Assembly (NCBI RefSeq): GCF_000770635.1
Contig: NZ_AVBF01000013.1
Span: forward strand, 1-64,000
From: Pontibacillus yanchengensis Y32
GTDB lineage: Bacteria > Bacillota > Bacilli > Bacillales > BH030062
Direction of reading: 5' to 3'
Length of the DNA stretch: 64,000 bases
The position numbers were made by a program, and so were the translations under genes. Shown here one piece after another: positions 34,346 to 41,419 of the stretch (its first letter is position 1; each line of letters starts with the position of its first letter). The notes under the pieces are model-generated. The model did no database searches and was not told where the DNA came from. It saw only the letters and a program-made list of their open reading frames with translations.

Positions 34346-34742
34346 TTATACAAATGGATCAAACGAAAAGATATAAGGAATGAGAAAAATCCCTCCAGTG
34401 CAAAGTACACTTAATCCCGCGTTTATTAAGGGAATAACTTTTCGTAAGGAATGTTCTTTCTTTATGCCTTTGCCACTAATATAAATCCCAGGCAAACCTA
34501 GTAAACATAAGTATAAAACACTATAAACATTTCCTCCACTTTTTACATACATATTTAAGATAATTAAAGCAAAAATATAGGCAATGATGAAGATACCACA
34601 AAAAAAAAAACCATACTTTCGGATTGCCGTTTATGAGATAGAATCCAAGGTAAACAACAAGATATGGTAAAACCAACATAGGAGAAGCGTGTGAAGCGCA
34701 ATAAGCTCTACTGCTCCATAAGCATAATTACATTTATTCACT
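34346..34742 (-). pseudogene. Frameshifted membrane-protein gene
   Basis: Three reading-frame pieces join into one plausible polytopic protein: NKCNYAYGAVELIALH from about 34742, then SPMLVLPYLVVYLGFYLING, then CGIFIIAYIFALIILNMY running into the 68-codon frame that ends at 34346. The second break lies in a run of 11 identical bases (A on plus, at 34599-34609); ten or thirteen would restore the frame. The first break is near 34690. I read it as a pseudogene, although homopolymer slippage or a sequencing error could explain one of the two breaks. Confidence 0.55.
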
Positions 34743-34853
34743 ATCTATTTAAGGTTTTAGCACAAATATCCAGTTAATCTCTTTCTTCTTAGAAGACTGT
34801 GAATAGAGATATAAAGCATTCAGCCAAATATAGCTAAATGTATAAGTAGTATT

Positions 34854-35324
34854 TTACTTAAACGATTCCGCCATTTTGATTAACTGCTCTTTACTAACCT
34901 CACTTGGAGTGAGTTTATAAAAAAAGGCAATTTCATATAAGAGATCTTCGTCTTCCCATAAGATGACTCTACTACCTGGGATATACTTACCTTTTAAATC
35001 ACTTCCTATTTTGATATTCTCTTTCTTTATTCCTTCTGGGTACTCAATCTCATCTTTAGTGATTTTAATTCTTAGGAACTCTTTATCCACATTGAAAAGG
35101 GTGAATTCAACTTCCTGATTATTAGAACCAAAATCGTAAAGAAACATTTCCTCAAAAGGCACTTTAGTGGGAAAACTAGCATTAAATGGCGTACTTTCCA
35201 TTTTTTCCACTATTTCTGAATAGTTAAAATCATACATCTTTCCTCTTGAAACTGCCCAGCCAACCAATATTACTATTATCGCCCCTAATAAAAGTATAAA
35301 TATAATGACTTTCTTTTTGTTCAA
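34854..35324 (-). CDS. Membrane-anchored protein of unknown function
   Basis: A 156-residue protein with one N-terminal transmembrane helix (about 5-24) and a predicted extracellular domain. It includes EFTLFNVDKEFLRIKITKDE, LKGKYIPGSRVILWEDEDLL and the ending KEQLIKMAESFK. The last part recalls DUF4367-like domains of Bacillus sporulation and anti-sigma proteins (G-K-x-xx...EE-L-I-K-I-AE-S), but this is a weak resemblance. The start is TTG behind AGGAGAGGG. No partner is evident. Confidence 0.6.
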   Translation of the reverse strand: MNKKKVIIFILLLGAIIVILVGWAVSRGKMYDFNYSEIVEKMESTPFNASFPTKVPFEEMFLYDFGSNNQEVEFTLFNVDKEFLRIKITKDEIEYPEGIKKENIKIGSDLKGKYIPGSRVILWEDEDLLYEIAFFYKLTPSEVSKEQLIKMAESFK

Positions 35325-35344
35325 TTATCCCTCTCCTTTCCATT

Positions 35345-35490
35345 TTATAATCCACTTAATGTTTTTCTGATTGTCCGATTAAACATTACTACCTCTGTGG
35401 TTTCATTAAAAATTTCTTCTGAAGGTTTGACGATAGGCATATGCAAAAGGTTTCGATATTCAGTTATTCTGTTAACCTGCCCGTTCGCTT
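35345..35490 (-). pseudogene. Possible short coding remnant
   Basis: In this 340-bp intergenic stretch a minus-strand frame of about 47 codons ends at 35345. It contains HMPIVKPSEEIFNETTEVVM and ends NRTIRKTLSGL. It has no start codon with a ribosome site and is closed by a stop just upstream, so it looks like the tail of a lost gene. I cannot name the parent family. Confidence 0.25.
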
Positions 35491-35612
35491 AAGTACACTT
35501 CTTCATCTAATTAAAATTTTAACATAAATATCCAATTGTTAACCTCTAATTATACGATTAATAAAAATAGAAGGGCACAACCTTATTCCAGGTTTGCGCC
35601 CAAAACTGTAAC

Positions 35613-35632
35613 ACTTGAATTCAAGATAATTT
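35613..35632 (+). repeat. Dispersed repeat, copy C
   Basis: ACTTGAATTCAAGATAATTT, preceded by GGTTTGCGCCC about 13 bp upstream. It lies 35 bp beyond the stop codon of the next minus-strand gene, the same placement as copy A. Confidence 0.6.
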
Positions 35633-35667
35633 GCAAGTTAAACTTTTTTGCAGCTGATTAAGAATAA

Positions 35668-36084
35668 TCAATTTTCTATATCTTTTAAGAAATTTTCTAC
35701 ACCTTTTTTATATTCCTCAATTATCCCTTTACTTTTTCCAATATCTCCATTTGAGTAAGCTGGTTTAAATTTTCTAATGTATTTATCGTAAAGATTATGG
35801 TAGAACTGATGCTTCTCCTTATCGTAATTAGCTAATTGAGCACCAATCATATAGGACTGTTTAGTTAATAAGGTGCTAGCTAATGATATTTCTTCTTTAT
35901 TTAATTTATTATCATTTATCTTTTCAATTCGACTTTGTAATTCATCCAAAGAATCAATATGAATTTTCAAGCTATTCACAATTTCTTGCTCAGCTTTATT
36001 ATTATAATGAGAGTACACACTAAATAATATTGAAGCTATTATCATGAACACTATCAATATTAATAAGTAAGATTTAACCTTCAA
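35668..36084 (-). CDS. Membrane-anchored helical protein of unknown function
   Basis: About 138 residues from a TTG at 36084, chosen because GGAGG lies 8 nt upstream; an ATG at 36105 has only a weak site. One transmembrane helix (about 5-23, YLLILIVFMIIASILFSVY) precedes a mostly helical outside domain with likely coiled coil: VNSLKIHIDSLDELQSRIEK and KHQFYHNLYDKYIRKFKP. No family is recognised. It sits between repeat copy C and another small membrane gene, in the accessory cluster. Confidence 0.6.
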   Translation of the reverse strand: MKVKSYLLILIVFMIIASILFSVYSHYNNKAEQEIVNSLKIHIDSLDELQSRIEKINDNKLNKEEISLASTLLTKQSYMIGAQLANYDKEKHQFYHNLYDKYIRKFKPAYSNGDIGKSKGIIEEYKKGVENFLKDIEN

Positions 36085-36242
36085 AGAAAAGAACCTCCAT
36101 TTCATATCTATTTTAGGTTCTCATAATATTTATATATGACTATGTACATTACTTCATAAATGGTTTCTTTATGCCAGAGCCTTGATATTAAGATAATCCA
36201 TATTGTGCTATTTTAACTCGTATTCAATATATAAATGAGATT

Positions 36243-36584
36243 CTAAGTCTCTTTTTGAAGAAAGTATCGTTTTCTCATAATTGTATAAATTAAAATAAGG
36301 GTAGATAATACGAAAATCCATATAGGTTGTTCATAATCTCTATATAAAGGGACAATGAGTCCTAAAAGAATATACATTGATTGAAAAGCAATCATCATCC
36401 AGAATCCTCGTTTTTTCAGATTAAGATATTCCGAGATCATAATTATCACGTACACTAATATCACAGTAATTAAAATCCATCCGCCAGTACCCGTTTGAGT
36501 ATAGGGTAGCGAGAATAAAAGAAGTGCTAAAAATGAAACAACATACAAAATCGATATAACGATTACTCCAAAAGGCCTTTTCAA
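36243..36584 (-). CDS. Four-helix membrane protein of unknown function
   Basis: A 113-residue hydrophobic protein with four predicted transmembrane segments: VIVISILYVVSFLALLLFSL, GGWILITVILVYVIIMI, WMMIAFQSMYILLGLIVPLY and WIFVLSTLILIYTIM. Short basic loops lie between them and the tail is KRYFLQKET. Translation starts at TTG after GAGGAG. No known family is apparent. Bases 36585-36840 upstream show no gene. Confidence 0.6.
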   Translation of the reverse strand: MKRPFGVIVISILYVVSFLALLLFSLPYTQTGTGGWILITVILVYVIIMISEYLNLKKRGFWMMIAFQSMYILLGLIVPLYRDYEQPIWIFVLSTLILIYTIMRKRYFLQKET

Positions 36585-36864
36585 TATTAAAACTCCTCAC
36601 CTAACTTTTGGAAAAAATCCTAACGTAAGCGTAGCACAACAATAATTAGTTGAGAAGCATCATGAACAGTACAGAAGTTTAATGAGACAATATTTTTTTA
36701 ATCCACTTAGATTACTCAGTAGTGATCCTTCTGCAATAATCCCTCCTTCCGCCCCCACGTAAGGTTGTATTTAGTCATTTAAGTTCAAAATTAAATGAAA
36801 GTATGTTTTTTGTATGTAAAAAGACCGTTAAATTACTGTTTATTGTGGATTCGCGCCCTTATCA

Positions 36865-36888
36865 GGAAGACTCGAGTTCGAGATAAAT
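36865..36888 (+). repeat. Dispersed repeat, copy D
   Basis: GGAAGACTCGAGTTCGAGAT followed by AAATT, with the extended head ATTCGCGCCCTTATCA directly before it. A partial echo of the upstream part, AAAAAGAGCATTAAATTATTG, recurs near 36924. The gap 36585-37056 holds no gene. Confidence 0.6.
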
Positions 36889-37020
36889 TATGTGATTTTC
36901 CACTAACTTAGCCAATAGTTTAAAAAGAGCATTAAATTATTGTTCTTATATCATGTGAACCATATACAATTTCATTTAGTTTTCTTCCTAAAACCTCTAC
37001 CTCAAAAGCAACCAAAAGGA

Positions 37021-37046
37021 CCAGGAGTGATTTTAATCATTCCTGG
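37021..37046. terminator. Terminator displaced from gene 37933-38160 by the IS
   Basis: CCAGGAGTGATT and AATCATTCCTGG form a 12-bp stem (one G-U) with a 2-nt loop, followed by TTTTTCTTAT. Removing the IS and one target copy would place it directly after the stop codon of the minus-strand gene at 37933-38160. Confidence 0.65.
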
Positions 37047-37056
37047 TTTTTCTTAT

Positions 37057-37103
37057 TGATTACGGCCACTGGATTTTACCACCCTTGCCATGTAAATTAC
37101 CAC
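37057..37103 (+). repeat. IS21 left inverted repeat
   Basis: It starts TGATTACGGCCACTGG and continues through TACCACCCTTGCCATGTAAA. It matches the right end, in inverse, at 41 of 47 positions. Confidence 0.85.
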
Positions 37104-37274
37104 TCTACGCCAAGGAATTTACCACACAATGCCAATGTATGTACCATTAATAAAGAATCCTTACAGAATAATTTGGAGGACTGCAGGATGTAGGAAACTC
37201 TTTTTTAGTAGTTATACAGATTTAAGGTAATTAAAGATTATTTTTCTCGAAACCTAGTAGATATCTTGTTTTGT

Positions 37275-37421
37275 CTAGGTAAGAGGATGAGGCTCTTTTC
37301 CATAAACGGTTAAGAGTTTAGATTTTAACTCCTTCGGGTAAGGCTGCCATTTCTTATACTCAATCAAATAATAGTAATTTTGTTCTATATTCTGTAGTTC
37401 ATTATTTGTCATGATCACCAT
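37275..37421 (-). CDS. 48-residue ORF inside the IS21 remnant
   Basis: An intact small ORF 16 bp downstream of the broken istB, with AGAGGAGGTG placed for the ATG at 37421. The product begins MVIMTNNELQNIEQNYYYLI and continues EYKKWQPYPKELKSKLL, ending GKEPHPLT. It is soluble, with an amphipathic helix and no recognisable domain. It may be an accessory ORF carried by this IS lineage, or a chance survivor. Confidence 0.45.
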   Translation of the reverse strand: MVIMTNNELQNIEQNYYYLIEYKKWQPYPKELKSKLLTVYGKEPHPLT

Positions 37422-37436
37422 ATCAGGCACCTCCTC

Positions 37437-37850
37437 TCAATCCTTATTACTCACGAATTGAAACATTCCCATAATTTGATAGGAGTTATGGATGATGCGG
37501 TCTAGTATGGCCTCTGCTATCGTTTCGTTGCTTAACTTTAGATGCCAACCGCTTGGATCAATTTGCTAACAAAAAATAGTGGGTGCTACTTTGTGCCGTG
37601 CCTCTGTAATTCCTAGTAATATAGCTGCTTCCTTAGTTGATAAGTCGGTAAGTAACCATTCATCAATAATGAGTAAATCTACTTTGATATATTTTTTAAT
37701 ACATTTTCGATAGCTTCCGTCTGTACTAATTTAGCTAGTGATAGTTCGTCTAGTAATTGGGGTAAGCGAATATATTTCAATTTGTAAAATTAACGGCAAG
37801 CAGATATCCCAAAAGCAATAGCTAGGAATGATGTGGAAGTGGTAAAGGTT
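37437..37850 (-). pseudogene. Broken istB (IS21 helper ATPase)
   Basis: Fragments in different frames align to IstB: SFLAIAFGISACR, stop, FYKLKYIRLPQLLDELSLAK, frameshift, VDLLIIDEWLLTDLSTKEAA (Walker B), then stop, QIDPSGWHLKLSNETIAEAI and LDRIIHNSYQIMGMFQF. The Walker A region is lost at the right end of the element. At least two nonsense codons and one frameshift make it non-functional. Confidence 0.8.
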
Positions 37851-37882
37851 TTGTCACTCTCTGGTAAATTATTTGTCACTTG

Positions 37883-37929
37883 GTGGTAAATTACATGGCA
37901 AGCGTGGTATATTTCATTGGCCGTAATCA
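37883..37929 (-). repeat. IS21 right inverted repeat
   Basis: Read on the minus strand it starts TGATTACGGCCAATGAAA and continues TACCACGCTTGCCATGTAAT. It ends 4 bp before the stop codon of the neighbouring gene. Confidence 0.85.
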
Positions 37930-37932
37930 TTC

Positions 37933-38160
37933 TTATTTCTTTTGGTTTTTATTAAGTACAAAAACACCCGTTATTAATGTAAATGCAATAATACCAAGCA
38001 ATACATTCTGAATAATTAGTTGAGTATGAATAGCTTCAAATTCATCAAAGTATGCGCCTAGCCCCTTTTTTAACATGTCAATGTGTGCCCCTACGTCAGA
38101 TAATGAATTACTAATATCTGAACTAAGGCGGTTTAACTCCTGCTTAAGTTCGTCGTTCAT
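37933..38160 (-). CDS. Small coiled-coil, tail-anchored membrane protein
   Basis: A 75-residue protein. A charged coiled-coil-prone N-terminus (MNDELKQELNRLSSDISNSL, then VGAHIDMLKKGLGAYFDEFE) is followed by one C-terminal transmembrane helix (IQNVLLGIIAFTLITGVFVL) and KNQKK. This layout is shared by XhlA-like haemolysin/holin accessory proteins, but there is no phage context. AAAAGGAGG precedes the ATG. The IS21 insertion lies right at its 3' end: the TAA stop falls within the duplicated target heptamer, so the protein is intact but cut off from its terminator. Confidence 0.65.
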   Translation of the reverse strand: MNDELKQELNRLSSDISNSLSDVGAHIDMLKKGLGAYFDEFEAIHTQLIIQNVLLGIIAFTLITGVFVLNKNQKK

Positions 38161-38303
38161 AATAATAACCTCCTTTTAAAATAAAAATCCCCTTCTTATA
38201 ATAACAAAAAACCAAATTTTCCTATATTTTGAAAAATTAGTTTTATTATAATATGGAAATGGCACACCTTTACTGTACCAAATTTATGAAGAAGGAATTT
38301 ATT

Positions 38304-38618
38304 GTGAAGAAAGTATTATTGTTGCCCGCCTTTGTGGTTGCTCTTGCTCTGATGACAGTTGGATTTGGAAACACTTCTCATGCCGCAGAATGTCTTTGTT
38401 TCAAGGAAATATTGGCTTATGTGAAAAGGGGATTCTATACGAGGTTTTCTTATAATGTTGATTATTTTGAAAGTGTTACCGTATGTAAAGCAGTCCAAGT
38501 TGCAATAAAAAAAGAATCTCCACTTATGAAGATCCTCTTCTTCCCATTTAATTGTTTACGTTCATCCGTCCATGTCAATGCCTTTCCATATGAACAGCAA
38601 TTTCTACTTTCTGATTAA
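38304..38618 (+). CDS. Putative secreted protein, possibly degraded
   Basis: About 104 residues from the GTG at 38304 (GAAGGAA upstream; the frame is open from 38253). A classical signal peptide (VKKVLLLPAFVVALALMTVG, cleavage near SHAAE) is clear. The mature part (CLCFKEILAYVKRGFYTRF and on) is basic, cysteine-containing and unlike any family I know, and could be a frame-shifted remainder of a secreted protein. It is probably either a small secreted peptide or a pseudogene. Between its stop and 38750 there is only a weak CTTTTTGCA/TGCAAAAAG hairpin. Confidence 0.4.
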   Translation: MKKVLLLPAFVVALALMTVGFGNTSHAAECLCFKEILAYVKRGFYTRFSYNVDYFESVTVCKAVQVAIKKESPLMKILFFPFNCLRSSVHVNAFPYEQQFLLSD

Positions 38619-38750
38619 CTCTACCCTTTTTGCAAAGGAGTGAAGTTCTTCTGCAAAAAGGCGATTACAGTATTAATTCCTTTTGTAGCGAGAAGACAGT
38701 TGGTACCTATTTTGGTGACTTTTCTTTTTGTTATTATTCCTACGTTTTGA

Positions 38751-39530
38751 TTATGCAGATTCCGCATCTCCGGATAAAGAAATGTCATCATCGCTACACT
38801 TTGCTTCCTCCACCCGTTTTGCTAACAACTTGACCACGCCTTCTTCAAATCCAACCGCATTACACATGACGAGATTTGGTGATTCAATGGTTTTTTGGTA
38901 ATATGTGACCACATCACTTATATCATTTACTAATTTTCCTGTGAACAAGAAATGGGGCAATACATAGACCATTTGAAAAGGTTGTTGTAGCATGGCGAGA
39001 AGTGCATCTTCATATGAGGGCTCCCCGTATTTCAAGAAACAAGTGTGGAGCACAGCAGTTCCTGTCCTCTCCTGTAATGTATTTACCAACGCTTCCATTT
39101 CCTCTACCACCTTTTCAGAACGGCTGCCATGTGTTGTTAACAACACGCCTTCAGTACAGTTGCCAGCAAATCCTTTCTCTTCTAAGTTACGGATAAAAAT
39201 ATCTATTAGGATTTCATCAATACCTAACACGTTTCCATACGTAAATGAAACGTCAGGGTATCGTCTTTGTGCTAGTACTAATAGTTCTGGAATATCCTCT
39301 GTTGCGTGAATGCCTGATGACAATAACACTGGCATAGATATAATCTGAGTTGCCCCTTGTTCTACACAACGTTCAATCCCTTCATCAATAGAAGGGCAAG
39401 TGGCTTCTAAAAAGGCAATTTCTTGAATAGGTGCTTCTACAAACTGCATGGTTCTATGGATGAAATGTTTGAATTGAAGATTTCCATTTTCAGTACGACT
39501 ACCGTGTCCGATATAAAGGATTGCTTTCAT
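38751..39530 (-). CDS. sirB: Sirohydrochlorin chelatase (CbiX/SirB-like)
   Basis: A 259-residue two-repeat chelatase that inserts iron into sirohydrochlorin, the last step of siroheme synthesis. Each half carries the family histidine: AILYIGHGSRTENGNLQF (His9) and VLLTTHGSRSEKVVEEM (near 136). MPVLLSSGIHATEDIPEL and YVLPHFLFTGKLVNDI hold the metal-binding histidines. It is the last gene of the nitrite reductase operon, 34 bp after the CobA-HemD gene, so siroheme is made alongside its acceptor enzyme. AAAGGAGGATC sets the start. Confidence 0.9.
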   Translation of the reverse strand: MKAILYIGHGSRTENGNLQFKHFIHRTMQFVEAPIQEIAFLEATCPSIDEGIERCVEQGATQIISMPVLLSSGIHATEDIPELLVLAQRRYPDVSFTYGNVLGIDEILIDIFIRNLEEKGFAGNCTEGVLLTTHGSRSEKVVEEMEALVNTLQERTGTAVLHTCFLKYGEPSYEDALLAMLQQPFQMVYVLPHFLFTGKLVNDISDVVTYYQKTIESPNLVMCNAVGFEEGVVKLLAKRVEEAKCSDDDISLSGDAESA

Positions 39531-39564
39531 ACCATGATCCTCCTTTCCAACTCACCTTTATTAA

Positions 39565-41046
39565 TTAAACTTGTATCAGCGACCCATTCTGAATGAAAAA
39601 TTGCTTAACCCCTTCCGCATCTGGGGTTTCTAAAATGGTAATGTCTTGGATTCGACAATCTCGTAGTCTCTGTGCCGTCTTCTCGTCAAAACAAAGGACT
39701 GTAAGATTGGCCAGGATCTTATCTTTTTGTTCTAGATTATCCTGTAGAATCCTCACCGATTTACTGCATGGGAATAATACTGATGTAAAGTTGGTATCTT
39801 CCAGGATTCGTTGAAAAATAGGTAGGTACGATTCATCCAATAATGTCTCATGGGTCATAAATAGCTCATATTTAGTATAATGCAGAGCAAAGCACCATTG
39901 CTGCCCATCTAGTGAACGTTCTCCGACAATCAATACTGGTTCCTGTACACCCTCTGGAACTTGCTCCGTAAAGTCCGCTCGCAAGCCATAATTTTGTAGT
40001 GCTTTTACCGTTCTTCGGGACGTGCCATAAATCTTCCCTTTTAGACTACGAATATCTTTACCAGCTCTCCATAACTCCTCAAAAAAGATAGTGGGGCTGT
40101 CTGGATTGGAAAATAAGATTGTTCCATATTGCTCAATCTCATCGAGTACACGCTCTCGTACTGGATTCATTGGTAGGGTGACTTTTTTCATTTTAGGGAA
40201 TTCCACTACATCAGCTCCTAGCTCTGTCAGCTGATTGGCCAGTGTACTTGGTCCGACATCTGTACGTGCCAGCAAAATTTGTTCGCCTTGTAAAGGCTTA
40301 TTTTCAAACCAAGCAATCTTTTCTCTTAAGGCCACAATATCTCCCACTAAGGTGATAGCTGGATTGGTGAATTGAACTGCTTCTGCCTTGTCAGCAATGG
40401 TAGTCAGCGTTCCTTCAAGTGTTTTCTGGCGGCCAAATGTTCCCCATTGAATTAAGATGACAGGGGTGGTAGCTGGTTTACCATGTTTAATTAGGTTTTC
40501 ACATATATAGGTAAGATTGGCAACCCCCATATAAAACGCGATTGTATCCACACCTTTAGCAAGTCCCTCCCAGTTGACAGAAGGCTTTCCATCAAGTGAT
40601 TTATCATGAGCCGTTACCATAGCAAAAGAACCACCATAGTCTCGATGCGTCACAGGAATGCCAGCATAGGCAGGGGCTGCAATGCCAGACGTAATACCAG
40701 GAACAATCTCATAAGAGATACCATATTCTGCGAGCGTGGCTGCTTCTTCACCTACGCGTCCAAATACATTTGGATCTCCCCCTTTTAAACGAACAACGAG
40801 ATTTCCTTCGAGCGCCTTTTCGACAAGGGTTTGGTTGATGACTTCCTGACGTAACATATGACGCTTTGGAAGCTTGCCGCCGTAAATCAGCTCACAGCCT
40901 TCTTTAGCATAGGTCAGGAGCTTTGGGTTCGCCAGTCGATCGTATAAAATCACATCAGCTTTTCGAATCGCCTCCATCCCTTTCACCGTAATCAGTTTCT
41001 CATCCCCAGGCCCCGCTCCCACTAGCATTACATGTCCCTGCTTCAT
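39565..41046 (-). CDS. cobA: Uroporphyrinogen-III C-methyltransferase fused to HemD domain
   Basis: A 493-residue fusion. Residues 1-245 form a CobA/SUMT methyltransferase (VMLVGAGPGDEKLITVKG, VVRLKGGDPNVFGRVGEEA, YEIVPGITSGIAAPAYAGIP), which makes precorrin-2 from uroporphyrinogen III with SAM. Residues about 250-493 resemble uroporphyrinogen-III synthase (LLARTDVGPSTLANQL, TILFSNPDSPTIFFEE). It corresponds to nasF of B. subtilis in context. The precorrin-2 dehydrogenase step (SirC/YlnF-like) is not encoded nearby. It serves siroheme supply for NirB. Confidence 0.92.
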   Translation of the reverse strand: MKQGHVMLVGAGPGDEKLITVKGMEAIRKADVILYDRLANPKLLTYAKEGCELIYGGKLPKRHMLRQEVINQTLVEKALEGNLVVRLKGGDPNVFGRVGEEAATLAEYGISYEIVPGITSGIAAPAYAGIPVTHRDYGGSFAMVTAHDKSLDGKPSVNWEGLAKGVDTIAFYMGVANLTYICENLIKHGKPATTPVILIQWGTFGRQKTLEGTLTTIADKAEAVQFTNPAITLVGDIVALREKIAWFENKPLQGEQILLARTDVGPSTLANQLTELGADVVEFPKMKKVTLPMNPVRERVLDEIEQYGTILFSNPDSPTIFFEELWRAGKDIRSLKGKIYGTSRRTVKALQNYGLRADFTEQVPEGVQEPVLIVGERSLDGQQWCFALHYTKYELFMTHETLLDESYLPIFQRILEDTNFTSVLFPCSKSVRILQDNLEQKDKILANLTVLCFDEKTAQRLRDCRIQDITILETPDAEGVKQFFIQNGSLIQV

Positions 41047-41075
41047 GTGGATCTTCCTTCCTTTATAGAATCAAC

Positions 41076-41399
41076 TTACTCAAGCACTACAAAAATGTCA
41101 TCGCCCTCAATTTCTACTTTGTACGTTTTAACTTGCCCTTCGTCTGGAGCTTGTACTTTGCCATCCACCAGGGAAATTTTCCAATCATAAACCGGACAAA
41201 AAACATATTCACCACTGACTAAACCTTCGGACAGTACGCCACCCTTTGGATGAGGGCTCCGATTATCAATCGCATATACCTTTCCATTCGTGACCTTGAA
41301 TAAGGCTATCTTACGATCCATCACTTGAATCGTTTGTCCAATTCGTGGTTCGATTTCCGAATATTGAGCTACTTTCACACGCAATGTGACTTTGTTCAT
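41076..41399 (-). CDS. nirD: Nitrite reductase small subunit NirD
   Basis: A 107-residue Rieske-fold protein, the small subunit of NAD(P)H-dependent assimilatory nitrite reductase (B. subtilis NasE). The positions that hold the iron-sulfur ligands in true Rieske proteins are SPHPKGGVL and CPVYDWKI, so the full Cys-His/Cys-His set is missing. That is normal for NirD, which has the fold without the cluster. It lies 21 bp after nirB, with AGGAGGTAAGG before the ATG. Confidence 0.9.
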   Translation of the reverse strand: MNKVTLRVKVAQYSEIEPRIGQTIQVMDRKIALFKVTNGKVYAIDNRSPHPKGGVLSEGLVSGEYVFCPVYDWKISLVDGKVQAPDEGQVKTYKVEIEGDDIFVVLE

Positions 41400-41419
41400 G
41401 TTCCTTACCTCCTACTCTT

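Larger units (their letters stand above)
37057..37929 (-). mobile_element. Decayed IS21-family insertion sequence
   Basis: An 873-bp remnant bounded by 47-bp imperfect inverted repeats (41 of 47 positions match) that begin TGATTACGGCCA, with further ACCAC/TTTACC sub-repeats typical of IS21 ends. The heptamer TTCTTAT flanks both sides (37050-37056 and 37930-37936) and is the expected target duplication. Inside are a broken istB and a small ORF; istA is gone. The element is therefore an internally deleted, non-autonomous copy. Confidence 0.85.

Noticed and set aside
37933-38160. Small coiled-coil membrane protein as a phage holin or XhlA
   Set aside because: There is no phage gene in the window and the resemblance is only in overall layout.
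41076-41399. NirD read as a true Rieske [2Fe-2S] protein
   Set aside because: The first Cys-His pair is replaced by Ser-Pro-His and the second His by Tyr-Asp. This is the normal NirD state without a cluster.
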